Of a stretch of DNA of 64,000 nucleotides, positions 42,621 to 53,845 are shown in pieces. Within the stretch, counting starts at the first letter, position 1, and every line of letters begins with the position of its first letter. The notes beneath the pieces were generated by a model that was not told where the DNA came from, made no database searches, and saw only the letters and a list, made by a program, of their open reading frames with translations. The DNA is from Panulirus ornatus (Eukaryota; Arthropoda; Malacostraca; Decapoda; Palinuridae): assembly GCF_036320965.1 (NCBI RefSeq), contig NC_092264.1:10307041-10371040 (forward strand). Direction: 5' to 3'. The position numbers and the translations under genes were made by a program.

Positions 42621-45094
42621 TCCTCGCGTGTCGTAGAAGGCGACTAGAGGGGACGGGAGCGGGGGGCCAGAAATCCTCCCCTCCTTGTATTTCTTAACTT
42701 TCTAAAATGGGAAACAGAAGAAGGAGTCACGCAGGGAGTGCTCATCCTCCTCGAAGGCTCAGACTGGGGTGTCTAAATGTGTGTGGATGTAACCAAGATG
42801 TGAAAAAAGGAGAGATAGGTAGTATGTTTGAGGAAAGGAAACTGGATGTTTTGGCTCTGAGTGAAATGAACCTCAAGGGTAAAGGTGAAGAGTGGTTTGG
42901 GAATGTCTTGGGAGTAAAGTCAGGGGTTAGTGAGAGGACAAGAGCAAGGGAAGGATTAGCAGTACTCCTGAAACAGGAGTTGTGGGAGAGTATGTGATAG
43001 AATGTAAGAAAGTAAATTCTCGATTAATATGGGTAAAACTGAAAGCTGACAGAGAGAGATGGGTGATTATTGGTGCATATGCACCTGGGCATGAGAAGAA
43101 AGATCATGAGAGGCAAGTGTTTTGGGAACAGCTGAATGAGTGTGTTAGTGGTTTTGATGCACGAGACCAGGTTATAGTGATGGGTGATTTGAATGCAAAG
43201 GTGAGGAATGTGGCAGTTGAGGGAATAATTGGTATACATGAGGTGTTCAGTGCTGTAAATGGAAATGGTGAAGAGCTTGTAGATTTATGTGCTGAAAAAG
43301 GACTGGTGATTGGGAATACCTGGTTTAAAAAGCGAGATATACATAAGTATACGTATGTAAGTAGGAAAGATGGCCAGAGAGCGTTATTGGATTACGTGTT
43401 AATTGACAGGCGCGAGAAAAAGAGACTTTTGGATGTTAATGTGCTGAGAGGATGTTAATGTGCAACTGGAGGGATGTCTGATCATTATCTTGTAGAGGAT
43501 AAGGTGAAGATTTGTATGGGTTTTCAGAGAAGAAAAAAATATATGTGAGAAATAATTAGAAAAGCAAATGGATTTGTATGTGGTATCTATGGATCTGGAG
43601 AAGGCATATGATAGAGTTAACAGAGATGCTCTCTGGAAGGTATTATGAATATATGGCGTGGGAGGTAAGTTGTTAGAAGCAGTTAAAAGTTTTCATCGAG
43701 GATGTAAGTAATGTGTACGTGTAGGGAGACAGGAAAGTGACTGGTTCTCAGTGAATGTTGGTTCGCGGCAGGGGTGCGTGATGTCTCCATGGTTGTTTAA
43801 TTTGTTTATGGATAGGGTTGTTAGGGAGGTGAATGCAAGAGTTTTGGAAAGAGGGGCAAGTATGCATGCAGTCTGTTGTGGACGAGAGAGCTTGGGAAGT
43901 GAGTCAGTTGTTGTTCACTGACGATACAGCGCTGGTGGCTGATTCGGGAGAGAAACTGCAGAAGCTGGTGACTGAGTTTGGTAAAGTGTGTGAAAGAAGA
44001 AAGCTGAGAGTAAATGTGAATAAGAGCAAGGTTAGGGTTGAGGGACAAGTCAATTGGGAGGTAAGTTTGAATGGAGAAAAACTCGAGGAAGTGAAGTGTT
44101 TTAGATATCTGGGAGTGGATTTGGCAGCGGATGGAACCATGGAAGCAGAAATGAATCATAGGGTGGGGGAGGGGGGCGAAAGTTCTGGGAGCGTTGAAAA
44201 ATGTGTGGAAGTCGAGAACGTTATCTTGGAAAGCAAAAATGGGTATCTTCGAAAGAAAATTGGTTCCAACAATGTTATATGGTTGCGAGGCGTGGGCCAT
44301 TAATAGAGTTGTGCAGAGGAGGGTGGATGTGCTGGAAATGAGATGTTTGAGGACAATATGTGGTGTGAGGTGGTTTGATCGAGTAAGTAATGGAAGGGTA
44401 AGAGAGATGTGTGGTAATAAAAAATGTGGTTGAGAGAGCACAAGAGGGTGTTTTGAAATGGTTTAGTCACATGGAGAGAATGAGTGAGGAAAGATTGACA
44501 AAGAGGACATATGTGTCAGAGGTGGAGGGAACGAGGAGAAGTTAGAGACCAAATTGGAGGTGGAAGGAGGTGCAAAGATGGAGTGAAAAAGATTTTGAGT
44601 GACTGGGACCTGAACATGCAGGAGGGTGAAAGGTGTGCAAGGAACAGAGCGAATTGGAATGATGTGGTATACTGGGGTCGACGTGCTGTCAATGAAGAGC
44701 TTGTCTGGGGTAAACCATGGAAAGTTTTGTGGGGCCTGGACGTGGAAAGGGAGCTGTGGTTTCGGTGCATTATACATGACAGGTAGAGACTGAGTGCGAA
44801 CAAATGTGGCCTTTGTTGTCTTTTCCTAGTGCTACCTTCCGCACATGCGGGGGAGGGGGTTTTCATATCATGTGTGGTGGTGTGGTGACGGGACTGAATA
44901 AGGGCAGACTATGAATTATGTACATGTGTATGTGTCTGTGTGAGAATATATATGTATACATTGAGATGTGTAGGTATGTATATGTGCGTGTGTGGATGTG
45001 TATGTATATACATGTGTATGTGGGTGGTTTGGGACATTCTTTTGTCTGTTTCCTTGAACTACCTCGCTAAAGCGGGAGGCAGCAACAAAATTTT
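42621..45094 (+). mobile_element. Family R copy U, 5' end present, 1-kb internal deletion, long 3' UTR
   Basis: Starts inside the leader (CCTCGCGTGTCGTAGAAGGC) and contains the start region with the upstream ATG at 42707. At about 43533 it jumps from the endonuclease end (GFQRRK) to CEK-like text (TATGTGAGAAATAATTAGAA), deleting the linker and first half of RT. RT palm and C-terminus follow with frameshifts. Long 3' UTR with a decayed hairpin (CTCGCTAAAGCGGGAGGCAGC) at 45062-45082. Confidence 0.9.
42707..43458 (+). pseudogene. N-terminal endonuclease of copy U, showing the upstream start
   Basis: ATG at 42707 opens MGNRRRSHAGSAHPPRRLRL, leading into GCLNVCGCNQDVKKGEIG, so a basic 25-residue N-terminal extension is possible before the usual Met. 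A frameshift at about 42985 (GTGGGAGAGTATG, two extra bases) splits the endonuclease; the second frame runs from 42982 with GAYAPGHEKKDHE, VMGDLNAKVRN and KKRDIHKYTYVS to a small duplication (GGATGTTAATGTGC repeated at 43431 and 43450) that breaks the frame again. ETKL is changed to EMNL. Confidence 0.85.
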
Positions 45095-47170
45095 ATTTTA
45101 TTTTTCATTTATTTTGCTTTGAGGACAATATGTGGTGTGAGGTGGTTTGATCGAGTAAGTAATGTAAGGGTAAGACAGATGTGTGAAAATAAAAAGTGTG
45201 GTTGAGAGAGCAGAAGAGGGTGTTTTGAAATGGTTTGGTCACATGGAGAGAATGAGTGAGGAAAGATTGACCAAGAGGATATATGTGTCAGAGCATCTTT
45301 ATCAACTCTATCATATGCCTTCTCCAGATACATAAATGCTACATACAAATCCATTTGCTTTTCTAAGTATTTCTCACATACATTCTTCAAAGCAAACACC
45401 TGATCCACAAATCCTCTACCACTTCTGAAACCACACTGCTCTTCCCCAGTCTGATGCTCTGTACATGCCTTCACCCTCTTAATCAATACCCTCACATATT
45501 TACCATGAATACTCAACAAACTTATACCTCTGTAATTTGAGCACTCACTCTTATCCCATTTGCCTTTGTACAATGGCACTATGCAAGCATTCCGCCAATC
45601 CTCAGGCACCTCACCATGAGTCATACAAACATCAAATAACCTTACCAACCAGTCAACAATGCAGTCACCCCCTTTTTTAATAAATTCCACTGCAATACCG
45701 TCCAACCCTGCTGCCTTGCCGGCTTTCACCTTCCGCAAAGCTTTTACTACCTCTTCTCTATTTACCAAATCATTTTCCCTAACCCTCTCACTTTGCACAC
45801 CACCTCGACCAAAACACCCTATATCTCCCACTCTATCATCAAACACATTCAACAAACCTTCAAAATACTCACTCCATCTTCTCACATCACCACTACTTGT
45901 TATCACCTCCCCATTAGCCCCCTTCACTGAAGTTCCCATTTGCTCCCTTGTCTTATGCACTTTATTTACCTCCTTCCAAAACATCTTTTTATTCTCCCTA
46001 AAATTTAATGATATTCTCTCACCCTAACTCTCATTTGCCCTCTTTTTCACCTCTTGCACCTTTCTCTTGACCTCCTGCCTCTTTCTTTTATACATCTCCC
46101 ACTCAATTGCATTTTTTCCCCTGCAAAAATCGTCCAAATGCCTATCTCTTCTCTTTCACTAATAATCTTACTTCTTCATCTCACCACTCACTACCCTTTC
46201 TAATCAACCCACCTCCCACACTTCTCATGCCACAAGCATCTTTTGCGCAAGCCATCACTGCTTCCCTAAATACATCCCATTCCTCCCCCACTCCCCTTAC
46301 CTCCTTTGTTCTCACCTTTTTCCATTTTGTACTCAGTCTCTCATGGTGCTTCCTCACACAAGTCTCCTTCCCAAGCTCACTTACTCTCACCCCTCTCTTC
46401 ACCCCAACATTCTCTCTTCTTTTCTGAAAACCCCTACAAATCTTCACCTTCGCCTCCACAAGATAATGATCAGACATCCCTCCAGTTGCACCTCTCAGCA
46501 CATTAACATCCAAAAGTCTCTCTATCACGTGCCTGTCAATTAAAACGTAATCCAATAATGTTCTCTGGCCATCTCTCCTACTTACATACGTATACTTATG
46601 TATATCTCGCTTTTTAAACCAGGTATTCCCAATCACCAGTCCTTTTTCAGCACATAAATCTACAAGCTCTTCACCATTTCCATTTACAACACTGAACACC
46701 CCATGTATACCAATTATTCTCTCAACTGCCACATTACTCACCTTTGCATTCAAATCACCTATCACTATAACCTGGTCTTGTGCATCAAAACCACTGACAC
46801 ACTCATTCAGCTGCTCCCGAAACACTTGCCTCTCATGATCTTTCTTCTCATGCCCAGGTGCATATGCACCAATAATCACCCATCTCTCTCCATCAACTTT
46901 CAGTTTTACCCATATCAATCTAGAATTTACTTTCTTACACTCTGTCACATACTCCCACAACTCCTGTTTCAGGAGTAATGCTACTCCTTCCCTTGCTCTT
47001 GTCCTCTCACTAACCCTTGACTTTTCTCCCAAGACATTCCCAAACCACTCTTCCCCTTTACCCTTGAGCTTCGTTTCACTCAGAGCCAAAACATGCAGGT
47101 TCCTTTCCTCAAACATACTACCTATCTCTCCTTTTTTCTCATCTTGGTTACATCCACACACACTTAGACA
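45095..47170 (-). mobile_element. Family R copy W, three-part rearranged (tail, inverted C-terminus, then RT to start codon)
   Basis: From left: a minus-strand tail remnant (CATTTATTTTGCTTT, 45103-45118), then a plus-strand C-terminal fragment (45116-45292: LRTICGVRWFDRVSNVRVRQ to RIYVSE), then minus-strand sequence from RT (DRVDKDAL) to the start codon region at 47166. The usual 3' UTR is missing. No linear deletion gives this order. Confidence 0.85.
46181..47161 (-). pseudogene. Endonuclease and linker of copy W (open, 326 residues)
   Basis: Minus strand from Met at 47161: MCGCNQDEKKGEIGSMFEER, ETKLKGKGEEWFGNV, IIGAYAPGHEKKDHE, VIGDLNAKVSNVAVE, NTWFKKRDIHKYTYVSRRDG, GGMSDHYLVEAKVKICRGFQ. 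All four endonuclease signature residues (E, D/N, SDH) are present. A shift near 46135-46180 separates it from the frame 45984-45300 with the RT entry AGLDGIAVEFIKKGGD and YVAFMYLEKAYDRV. The domain looks intact although the ORF is not. Confidence 0.88.
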
Positions 47171-47190
47171 TATATAATAAATAAAATAAT

Positions 47191-47891
47191 AAATCTACGA
47201 GCTCTTCACCATTTCCATTTACAACACTGAACAACCCATGTACACCAATTATTCCCTCAACTGCCACATTACTCACCTTTCCATTCGAATCACCCATCAC
47301 TATATCCCGGTCTCATACATCAAAACTACTAACACACTCGCTCAGCTGCTCCCAAAACACTTGCCTCTCATGATCTTTCTTCTCATGCTCAGGTGTATAT
47401 GCACCAATAATCACCCATCTCTCTCCATCCACTTTCAGTTTTACCCATATCAATCTAGTTTAATTTCTTGCACTCTACCACATACTCCCACCACTCCAGT
47501 TTCAGGAGTAGTGCCACTCCTTCCCTTCCTATCGTCCTCTCACAAGCCCCTGACTTTACTCCCAAGACATTCCCAAACCACTCTTCCCCTTTACCCTTGA
47601 GCTTTGTTTCACTCAGAGCCAACACACCCAGGTTTCTTTCCTCAAACATACTACCTATCTTTCTTTTTTTCTCATCTTGGTTACATCCACACATATTTAG
47701 ACACCCCAATCGGAGCCTTCAAGGAGGATGAGTACTCCCTTTGTGACTCCTGCTTCTGTTTCGCCATTAAGAAAGTTGAAATACAAGGAAGGGAGGGTTT
47801 CTAGCTCCCCGCTCCTGTCCCCTTTAGTCGCCTTCTACGAAACGTGAGGAATGCGTGGGGAGTATTGTTTCTCCCCTATCCCCAGCGATAG
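47191..47891 (-). mobile_element. Family R copy X, 5' end only (leader and endonuclease)
   Basis: Minus strand: TATCGCTGGGGATA at 47891 down, leader, start region near 47720, then MGCLNMCGCNQDEKKRKIGS and ETKLKGKGEEWFGNV (47709-47455, open) and, after a shift, GAYTPEHEKKDHE and the LVDLxxE region. Truncated on its 3' side at the same endonuclease segment where copies T and R end. Confidence 0.88.
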
Positions 47892-47942
47892 ATGATAAAT
47901 ATCAATAATAATAATAATACTTCTTATAATTATACTTAATAT

Positions 47943-49429
47943 TTTTTAATCTATCTATTATACTTTGTTGCTGTCTCCCATGTTAGCGAGGTACCGCAAG
48001 GAAACAGACAAAAGAATGGCCCAACCCACCTACATGCACATGCATATACATACACGTCCACACATGCACATATACATACCTATACATTTCAAGGGATACA
48101 TACATATACATACTACCTAATTCATACTTGCTGCTTTTATTCCTTCCCATTGCCATCCCGCCACACACGAAATGAGAACACATCATGTATAATGCACCGA
48201 AACCACAGCTCCCTTTCCACAACCAGGCACCACAGAACTTTCCATGGTTTACCCCAGATGCTTCACATGCCCTGGTTCAATCCATTGACAGCAAGTCGAC
48301 TCCGGTATACTACATCGTTCCAATTCACTCCATTCCTTGCATGCCTTTCACTCTCCTGCATGTTCAGGCCCCGATTGCTCAAAATCTTTTTCACTCCATC
48401 CTTACCCCTCCAATTTGGTCTCTCACTTCTCGTTCCCTCCACCTCTGACACATACGTCCTCTTAGTCAATCTTTCCTCTCTCATTCTCTCCATGTGACCA
48501 AACCATTTCATTACACCCTTTTCTGCTCTCTCAACCACACTCTTTTTATTACCACAAATCTCTCTTACCCTTTCATTACTTACTCGATCAAATCACTTCA
48601 CACCACATATTGTCCTCAAACATCTCATTTCCAAGACATCCACCCTCCTCCGCACAACCCAATCTATAGCCCATGCCTCGCAACCACATAACATTGTTGG
48701 AAGCACTATTCCTTCAAATAGACCCATTTTTGCTTTCTGAGATAATGTTCTCGCCTTCCACACATTTTTCAACACTCCCAGAACTTTCGCCCCCTCCCTC
48801 ACCCTGTGACTCATGTTCGCTTCCATGATTCCATCCGCTGCCAAATCCACTCCCAGATAGCTAAAACACTTCACTTTCAGTTTTTCTCCATTGAAACGTA
48901 CCTCCCAATTGACTTGTCCCTCAACTCCATTGTACCTAATAACCTTGCTCTTATTCACATTTTCTCTCAGCTTTCTTCTTTCACACACTTTATCAAACTC
49001 AGTCACCAGCTTCTGCAGTTTTTCACCCGAATCAGCCATCAGCGCTGTATCATCATTAAACAACAACTGACTCACTTCCCAAGCCCTCTCATCCACAAAA
49101 GACTGCATACTTGCCCCTCTCTCCAAAACTCTTGCATTCACCTCCCTAACAACCCCATCCATAAACAAATTAAACAACCATGGAGACATCACGCTCCCCT
49201 GCCACAAACCAACATTCACTGAGAACCAATCACTTTCCTCTCTTCCTACTCATACACATGCCTTACATCCTTGATAAAAACTTTTCACTGCTTCTAGCAA
49301 ATTGCCTCCCACACCATATACTCTTAATACCTTCAAAAGAGCATCTCTATCAACTCTATTGTATGCCTTCTCCAGATCCTTAAATGCTACATACAAATCC
49401 AATTGTTTTTCTAAGTATTTCTTACACAT
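47943..49429 (-). pseudogene. RT and C-terminus of the twin-primed copy (part Y)
   Basis: Long 3' UTR (47960-48260), C-terminus (48538-48263: MVERAEKGVMKWFGHMERMR and RPNWRGKDGVKKILSNRGLN) and RT palm (49219-48593: LWQGSVMSPWLFNLF, LLFNDDTALMADSGE, FSYLGVDLAADG). FADD is changed to FNDD and RQGC to WQGS, so polymerase function is lost. Old class. Confidence 0.85.
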
Positions 49430-49759
49430 TTATATGGTTTATATTTATATGTTTCTATGGTTGCGAGGCATGGGCTATGGATAGAGTTGTGCAGAAGAGG
49501 GTGGATGTGCTGGAAATGAGATGTTTGAGGACAGTATGTGGTGTGAGGTGGTTTGATCAAGTAAGTAATAATAGGGTAAGAGACATGTGTGGTAATAAAA
49601 AGCGTGTGGTTGAGAGAGGAGAAGAGGGTGTCTTGATATGGTTTGGTCACATGGAGAGAATGAGTGAGAAAACATTGATCAAGAGGATATATGTATCAAA
49701 GGTGGAGGGAACAAGGAGACAGCGACAAAGCAAAATAATAATAATAATAATAAAAATAT
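49430..49759 (+). mobile_element. Family R fragment Z, C-terminus joined to tail by deletion
   Basis: From YGCEAWAMDRVVQKRVDVLE to SKVEGTRR (49455-49713), then GGAACAAGGAGA continues directly as CAGCGACAAAGCAAAATAAT, the extreme 3' end. The joint shares GGAGA with both parent sites, so almost the whole 3' UTR was lost by a microhomology deletion. (AAT)n tail follows. It lies inside the 11-bp duplication TTCTTACACAT (49419-49429 and 52880-52890). Confidence 0.82.
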
Positions 49760-52700
49760 ATTGATATGGGTAAAAGTGAAAGCTAACAGAGAGATATGGA
49801 TGATTATTGGTGCATATGCACCTGGGAATGAGAAGAAAGATCATGAGAGGCAAGTGTTTTGGGAGCAGCTGAATGAGTGTGTTAGTAGTTTTGATGCAAG
49901 AGACCGGGTTATAGTGATGGGTGATTTGAATGCAAAGGTGGGTAATGCGGCAGTTGAGGGAATAATTGGTATACATGGGGTGTTCAGTGTTGTAAATGGA
50001 AATGGTGAAGAGCTTGTAGATTTATGTGCTGAAAAAGGACTGGTGATTGAGAATACCTGGATTGAAAAGAGAGATATACATAAGAATACGTATGTAAGTA
50101 GGAGAGATGGCCAGAGTGCGTTATTGGATTACGTGTTAATTGATAGACGCGCGATAGAGACTTTTGGGTGTTAATGTGCTGAGAGGTGCAACTGGAGGGA
50201 TGTCTGAGCATTATCTTATGGAGGCGAAGGTGAAGATTTGTAGAGGTTTTCAGAAAAGAAGAGAGAATGTTGGGATGAAGAGAGTGGTGAGAGTAAGTGA
50301 GCTTGGGAAGGAGACGTGTGAGGAAGTACCAGGAGAGACTGAGTACAGAATGGAAAAAGGTGAGAACAAAGGAGGTAAGGGGAGTGGGGGAGGAATGGGA
50401 TGTATTTAGGGAAGCAGTGATGGCTTGCACAAAAGATGCTTGTGGCATGAGAAGCATGGGAGGTGGGTTGATTATAAAGGGTAGTGAGTGGTGGGATGAA
50501 GAAGTAAGATTATTAGTGAAAGAGAAAAGAGAGGCATTTGGACGATTTTTGCAGGGAAATAATGCAAATGACTGGGAGATGTATAAAAGAAAGAGGCAGG
50601 AGGTCAAGAGAAAGGTGCAAGAAGTGAAAAAGAGGGCAAATGAGAGTTGGGGTGAGAGAGCATCATTAAATTTTACGGAGAATAAAAAGATGTTTTGGAA
50701 AGAGGTAAATAAAAGGTGTAAGACAAGGGAACAAATGGGAACTTTAGTGAATGGGGCTAATGGGGAGGTGATAACAAGTAGTGGTGATGTGAGAAGGAGA
50801 TGGAGTGAGTATTTTGAAGGTTTGTTGAATGTGTTTGATGACAGAGTGGCAGTTATAGGGTGCTTTGGTCGAGGGTGGTGGTGGTGAGAGGTTTAGGGAA
50901 AATGATTTGGTAAACAGAGAAGAGGTAGTAAAAGCTTTGCGGAAGATGAAAGCCGGCAAGGCAGCGGGTTTGGATAGTATTGCAGTGAAATTTATTAAAA
51001 AAGGGGGTGACTGTATTGTTGACTGATTGGTAAGGTTATTCAATGTATGTATGATTCATGGTGAGGTGCCTGAGGATTGGCGGAATGCTTGCATAGTGCC
51101 ATTGTACAAAGGCAAAGGGGACAAAGGTGAGTGCCCAAATTACAGAGGTATAAGTTAGTTGAGTATTCCTGGGAAATTATATGTGAGGATATTGATTGAG
51201 AGGGTGAAGGCATGTACAGAGCATCAGACTGGGGAAGAGAAGTGTGGTTTCAGAAGTGGTAGAGGATATGTGGATGAGGTGTTTGCTTTGAAGAATGTAT
51301 GTGAGAAATACTTAGAAAAGCAAATGGATTTGTATGTAGCATTTATGGATCTGGAGAATGCATATGATAGAGTTGATAGAGATGCTCTGTGGAAGGTATT
51401 AAAAATATATGGTGTGGGAGGCAAGTTGTTAGAAGCAGTGAAAAGTTTTTATCGAGGATGTAAGGCATGTGTACGTGTAGGAAGAGAGGAAAGTGATTGG
51501 TTTTCAGTGAATGTCGATTTGCGGCAGGGGTGAGTGATGTCTCCATGGTTGTTTAATTTGTTTATGGATGTGGTTGTTAGGGAGGTGAATGCAAGAGTTT
51601 TAGAAAGAGGGGCAAGTATGCAGTCTGTTGTGGATGAGAGAGCTTGGGAAGTGAGTCAGTTGTTGTTCGCTGATGATACAGTGCTGGTGGCTGATTCATG
51701 TGAGAAACTGCAGAAGCTGGTGACTGAGTTTGGTAAAGTATGTGAAAGAAGAAAGTTGAGAGTAAATGTGAATAAGAGTAAGGTTATTAGGTACAGTAGG
51801 GTTGAGGTCAAGTCAATTGGGAGGTAAGTTTGAATGGAGAAAAACTGGAGGAAGTTAAAGTGTTTTAGATATCTGGGAGTGGATTTGGCAGCGGATGGAG
51901 CCATGGAAGTGGAAGTGAATCACAGGGTGGGGGAGGGGGCGAAAATTCTGGGAGCCTTGAAAAATGTGTGGAAGTCAAGAACAATATCTCGGAAAGCAAA
52001 TATGGGTATGTTTGAAGGAATAGTGGTTCCAACAATGTTGTATGGTTGCAAGGCGTGGGCTATGGATAGAGTTGTGTGCAGGAGGGTGGATGTGCTGGAA
52101 ATGAGATGTTTGAGGACAATATGTGGTGTGAGGTGGTTTGATCGAGTAAGTAATAATAGGGTAAGAGAGATGTGTGGAAATAAAAAGAGTGTGGTTGAGA
52201 GCAGAAGAGGGTGTTTTGAAATAGTTTGGTCACATGGACAGAATGAGTGAGGAAAGATTGACAAAGAGGATATATGTGACAGAGGTGAAGGGAATGAGGA
52301 GAAGTGGGAGACCAAATTGGAGGTGGAAAGATGGAGTGAAAAAGATTTTGAATGATCGGGGCCTGAACATGCAAGAGGGTGAAAGGCATGCAAGGAATAG
52401 AGTGAATTGGAACGATGTGGTATACCGGGGTTGACGTGCTGTCAATGGATTGAACCAGGTCATGTGAAGCGTCTGGGGTAAACCATGGAAAGTTCTGTCG
52501 GGCCTGGATTTGGAAAGGGAGCTGTGGTTTTGGTGCATTATTACATGACAGCTAGAGACTGAGTGTGAACAAATGGGGCCTTTGTTGTCTTTCCCTAGCG
52601 CTACCTCACACACATGAGGGGGGAGGGGGTTGTTATTTCATGTGTGGTGAGGTGGCGATGGGAATGAATAAAGGCAGACAGTATGAATTATGTACATGTG

Positions 52701-52879
52701 TATATATGTATATGTCTGTGTACATTAAGATGTATAGGTATGTATATTTGCGTGTGTGGACGTGTATATATATACATGTGTATGTGGGTGGGTTGGGCCA
52801 TCCTTTCATCTGTTTCCTTACACTACCTCGCTAACGCGGGAGACAACGACAAAGGAAAATAAATTAATAAATAATAATA
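49760..52879 (+). mobile_element. Family R copy AA, endonuclease to tail, long 3' UTR
   Basis: Starts within the endonuclease (IWVKVKANREIWMIIGAYAP) and reaches the 3' tail at 52879. The right border is TTCTTACACAT, duplicated at 49419-49429, showing insertion into the twin-primed copy. Long 3' UTR with GTCGGGCCTGGATTTGG block and terminal hairpin CTCGCTAACGCGGGAGACAAC. Confidence 0.9.
49761..52434 (+). pseudogene. Broken family R ORF of copy AA
   Basis: Open pieces in order: 49761-50174 (endonuclease, VMGDLNAKVGNAAVE), 50297-50887 (linker, GTLVNGANGEVIT), 51159-51533 (MSIPGKLYVRILIERV, GFRSGRGYVDEV, MDLENAYDRVDR), 51534-51827 (MMSPWLFNLFMDVVV, LLFADDTVLVADS), 51834-52250 (FRYLGVDLAADG, CLRTICGVRWFD) and 52234-52434 (GRPNWRWKDGVKKILNDRGL). 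Breaks include a TGA at 51531-51533 within the motif-4 RQGC segment and single-base shifts near 50155, 50325, 51808 and 52195. Confidence 0.85.
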
Positions 52880-52890
52880 TTCTTACACAT

Positions 52891-53162
52891 GTTCTTCAAA
52901 GCAAACGACTGATCCACACATCCTCTACCACTTCTGAAACCACACTGCTCTTCCCCAATCTGATGCTCTGTACATGCCTTTACCCTCTCAATCAATACCC
53001 TCCCATATAATTTACCAGGAATACTCAACAAACTTATACCTCTGTAATTTGAGCACTCACCTTTATCCCCTTTGCCTTTGTAAAATGGCACTATGCATGC
53101 ATTCCACCAATCCTCAGGCACCTCACCATGAGCCATACATACATTAAATATCCTTACCAACC
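52891..53162 (-). pseudogene. RT N-terminal part of the twin-primed copy (part BB)
   Basis: Minus strand: LVRIFNVCMAHGEVPEDWWN, ACIVPFYKGKGDKGE, NYRGISLLSIPGKLYGRVLI, GFRSGRGCVDQSFALKNMC. It continues directly into part Y once the 49430-52879 insertion and one duplication copy are removed. Confidence 0.85.
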
Positions 53163-53596
53163 AGGAGGTCAAGAATAAGGTGCAAGAGGTGAAAAAGAGG
53201 ACAAATGAGAGTTGGGGTGAGAGAGTATCATTAAATTTTAGGGAGAATAAAAAGATGTTTTGGGAGGAGGCAAATACAGTGCGTAAGACATGAGAACAAA
53301 TGGGAACATTGGTGAAGGGGGTTAACGAGGAGGTAATAACAAGTAGTGGTGATGTGAGAAGATGGAGTGAGTACTTTGAAAGTTTGTTGAATGTGTTAGA
53401 TGATAGAGTGGCAGATATAAGGTGTTTTGGTCGAGGTGGTGTGTGAAGTGAGAGGGTTAGGGAGAATAATTTCGTAAACAAAGAGGTAGTGAAAGCTTTG
53501 CAGAAGATGAAAGCTGGCAAGACGGCGGATTTGGTTGGTATTGCAGCAGAATTTAAAAAAAAGGCGGTGACTGCGTTGTTGACTCGTTGGTAAGGA
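53163..53596 (+). pseudogene. Inverted linker part of the twin-primed copy (part CC)
   Basis: Plus strand: EVKNKVQEVKKRTNESWGER, then TLVKGVNEEVITSSGDVRRW, and the RT entry equivalent (GCGGATTTGGTTGGTATTGC). It ends in GTTGGTAAGGATAT, the same bases with which part BB begins in the other orientation. Several stops. Confidence 0.85.
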
Positions 53597-53611
53597 TATA
53601 CTTAATATATA

Positions 53612-53845
53612 CATTTATTATATATGCATTTGCCATTTCTCGTGTTAGCAAGGTAGCATTAAAAACAGAGGACTGAGCCTTAGAGGGAATATCCTCACTT
53701 GGCCCCCTTCTCTTTTCCCTCTTTTGGAAAATTAAAAAATGGAGGGGAGCATTTCCAGTCCCCCACTCCCTCCCCTTTTAGTCACCTTTTATGATATGCA
53801 AGGAATACGTGGGAAGCATCCTTTCTCTCCTATCCCCAAGGATAG
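53612..53845 (-). mobile_element. S1 element (copy 2)
   Basis: Minus strand: TATCCTTGGGGATA, leader, CCAGTGAGGATATTCCCTC and CTCAGTCCTCTGTTTTTAAT, then GCTACCTTGCTAACACGAGA and AATGGCAAATGC. The hairpin arms read TTGCT and GGCAA here, a paired change relative to TCGCT/GGCGA. The most diverged of the three copies. Confidence 0.78.

Larger units (their letters stand above)
47931..53608 (-). mobile_element. Twin-primed family R insertion (Y+BB+CC) with 12-bp target duplications, split by a later insertion
   Basis: TATACTTAATAT stands at 47931-47942 and again at 53597-53608. Between them, on the minus strand, are the 3' tail, long 3' UTR, C-terminus and RT (47943-49429), a later plus-strand insertion (49430-52879), the RT N-terminal part (52891-53162), and an inverted piece (53163-53596, plus strand) covering the linker up to the very base where the direct part begins. 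This is the product expected from twin priming. Confidence 0.85.
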
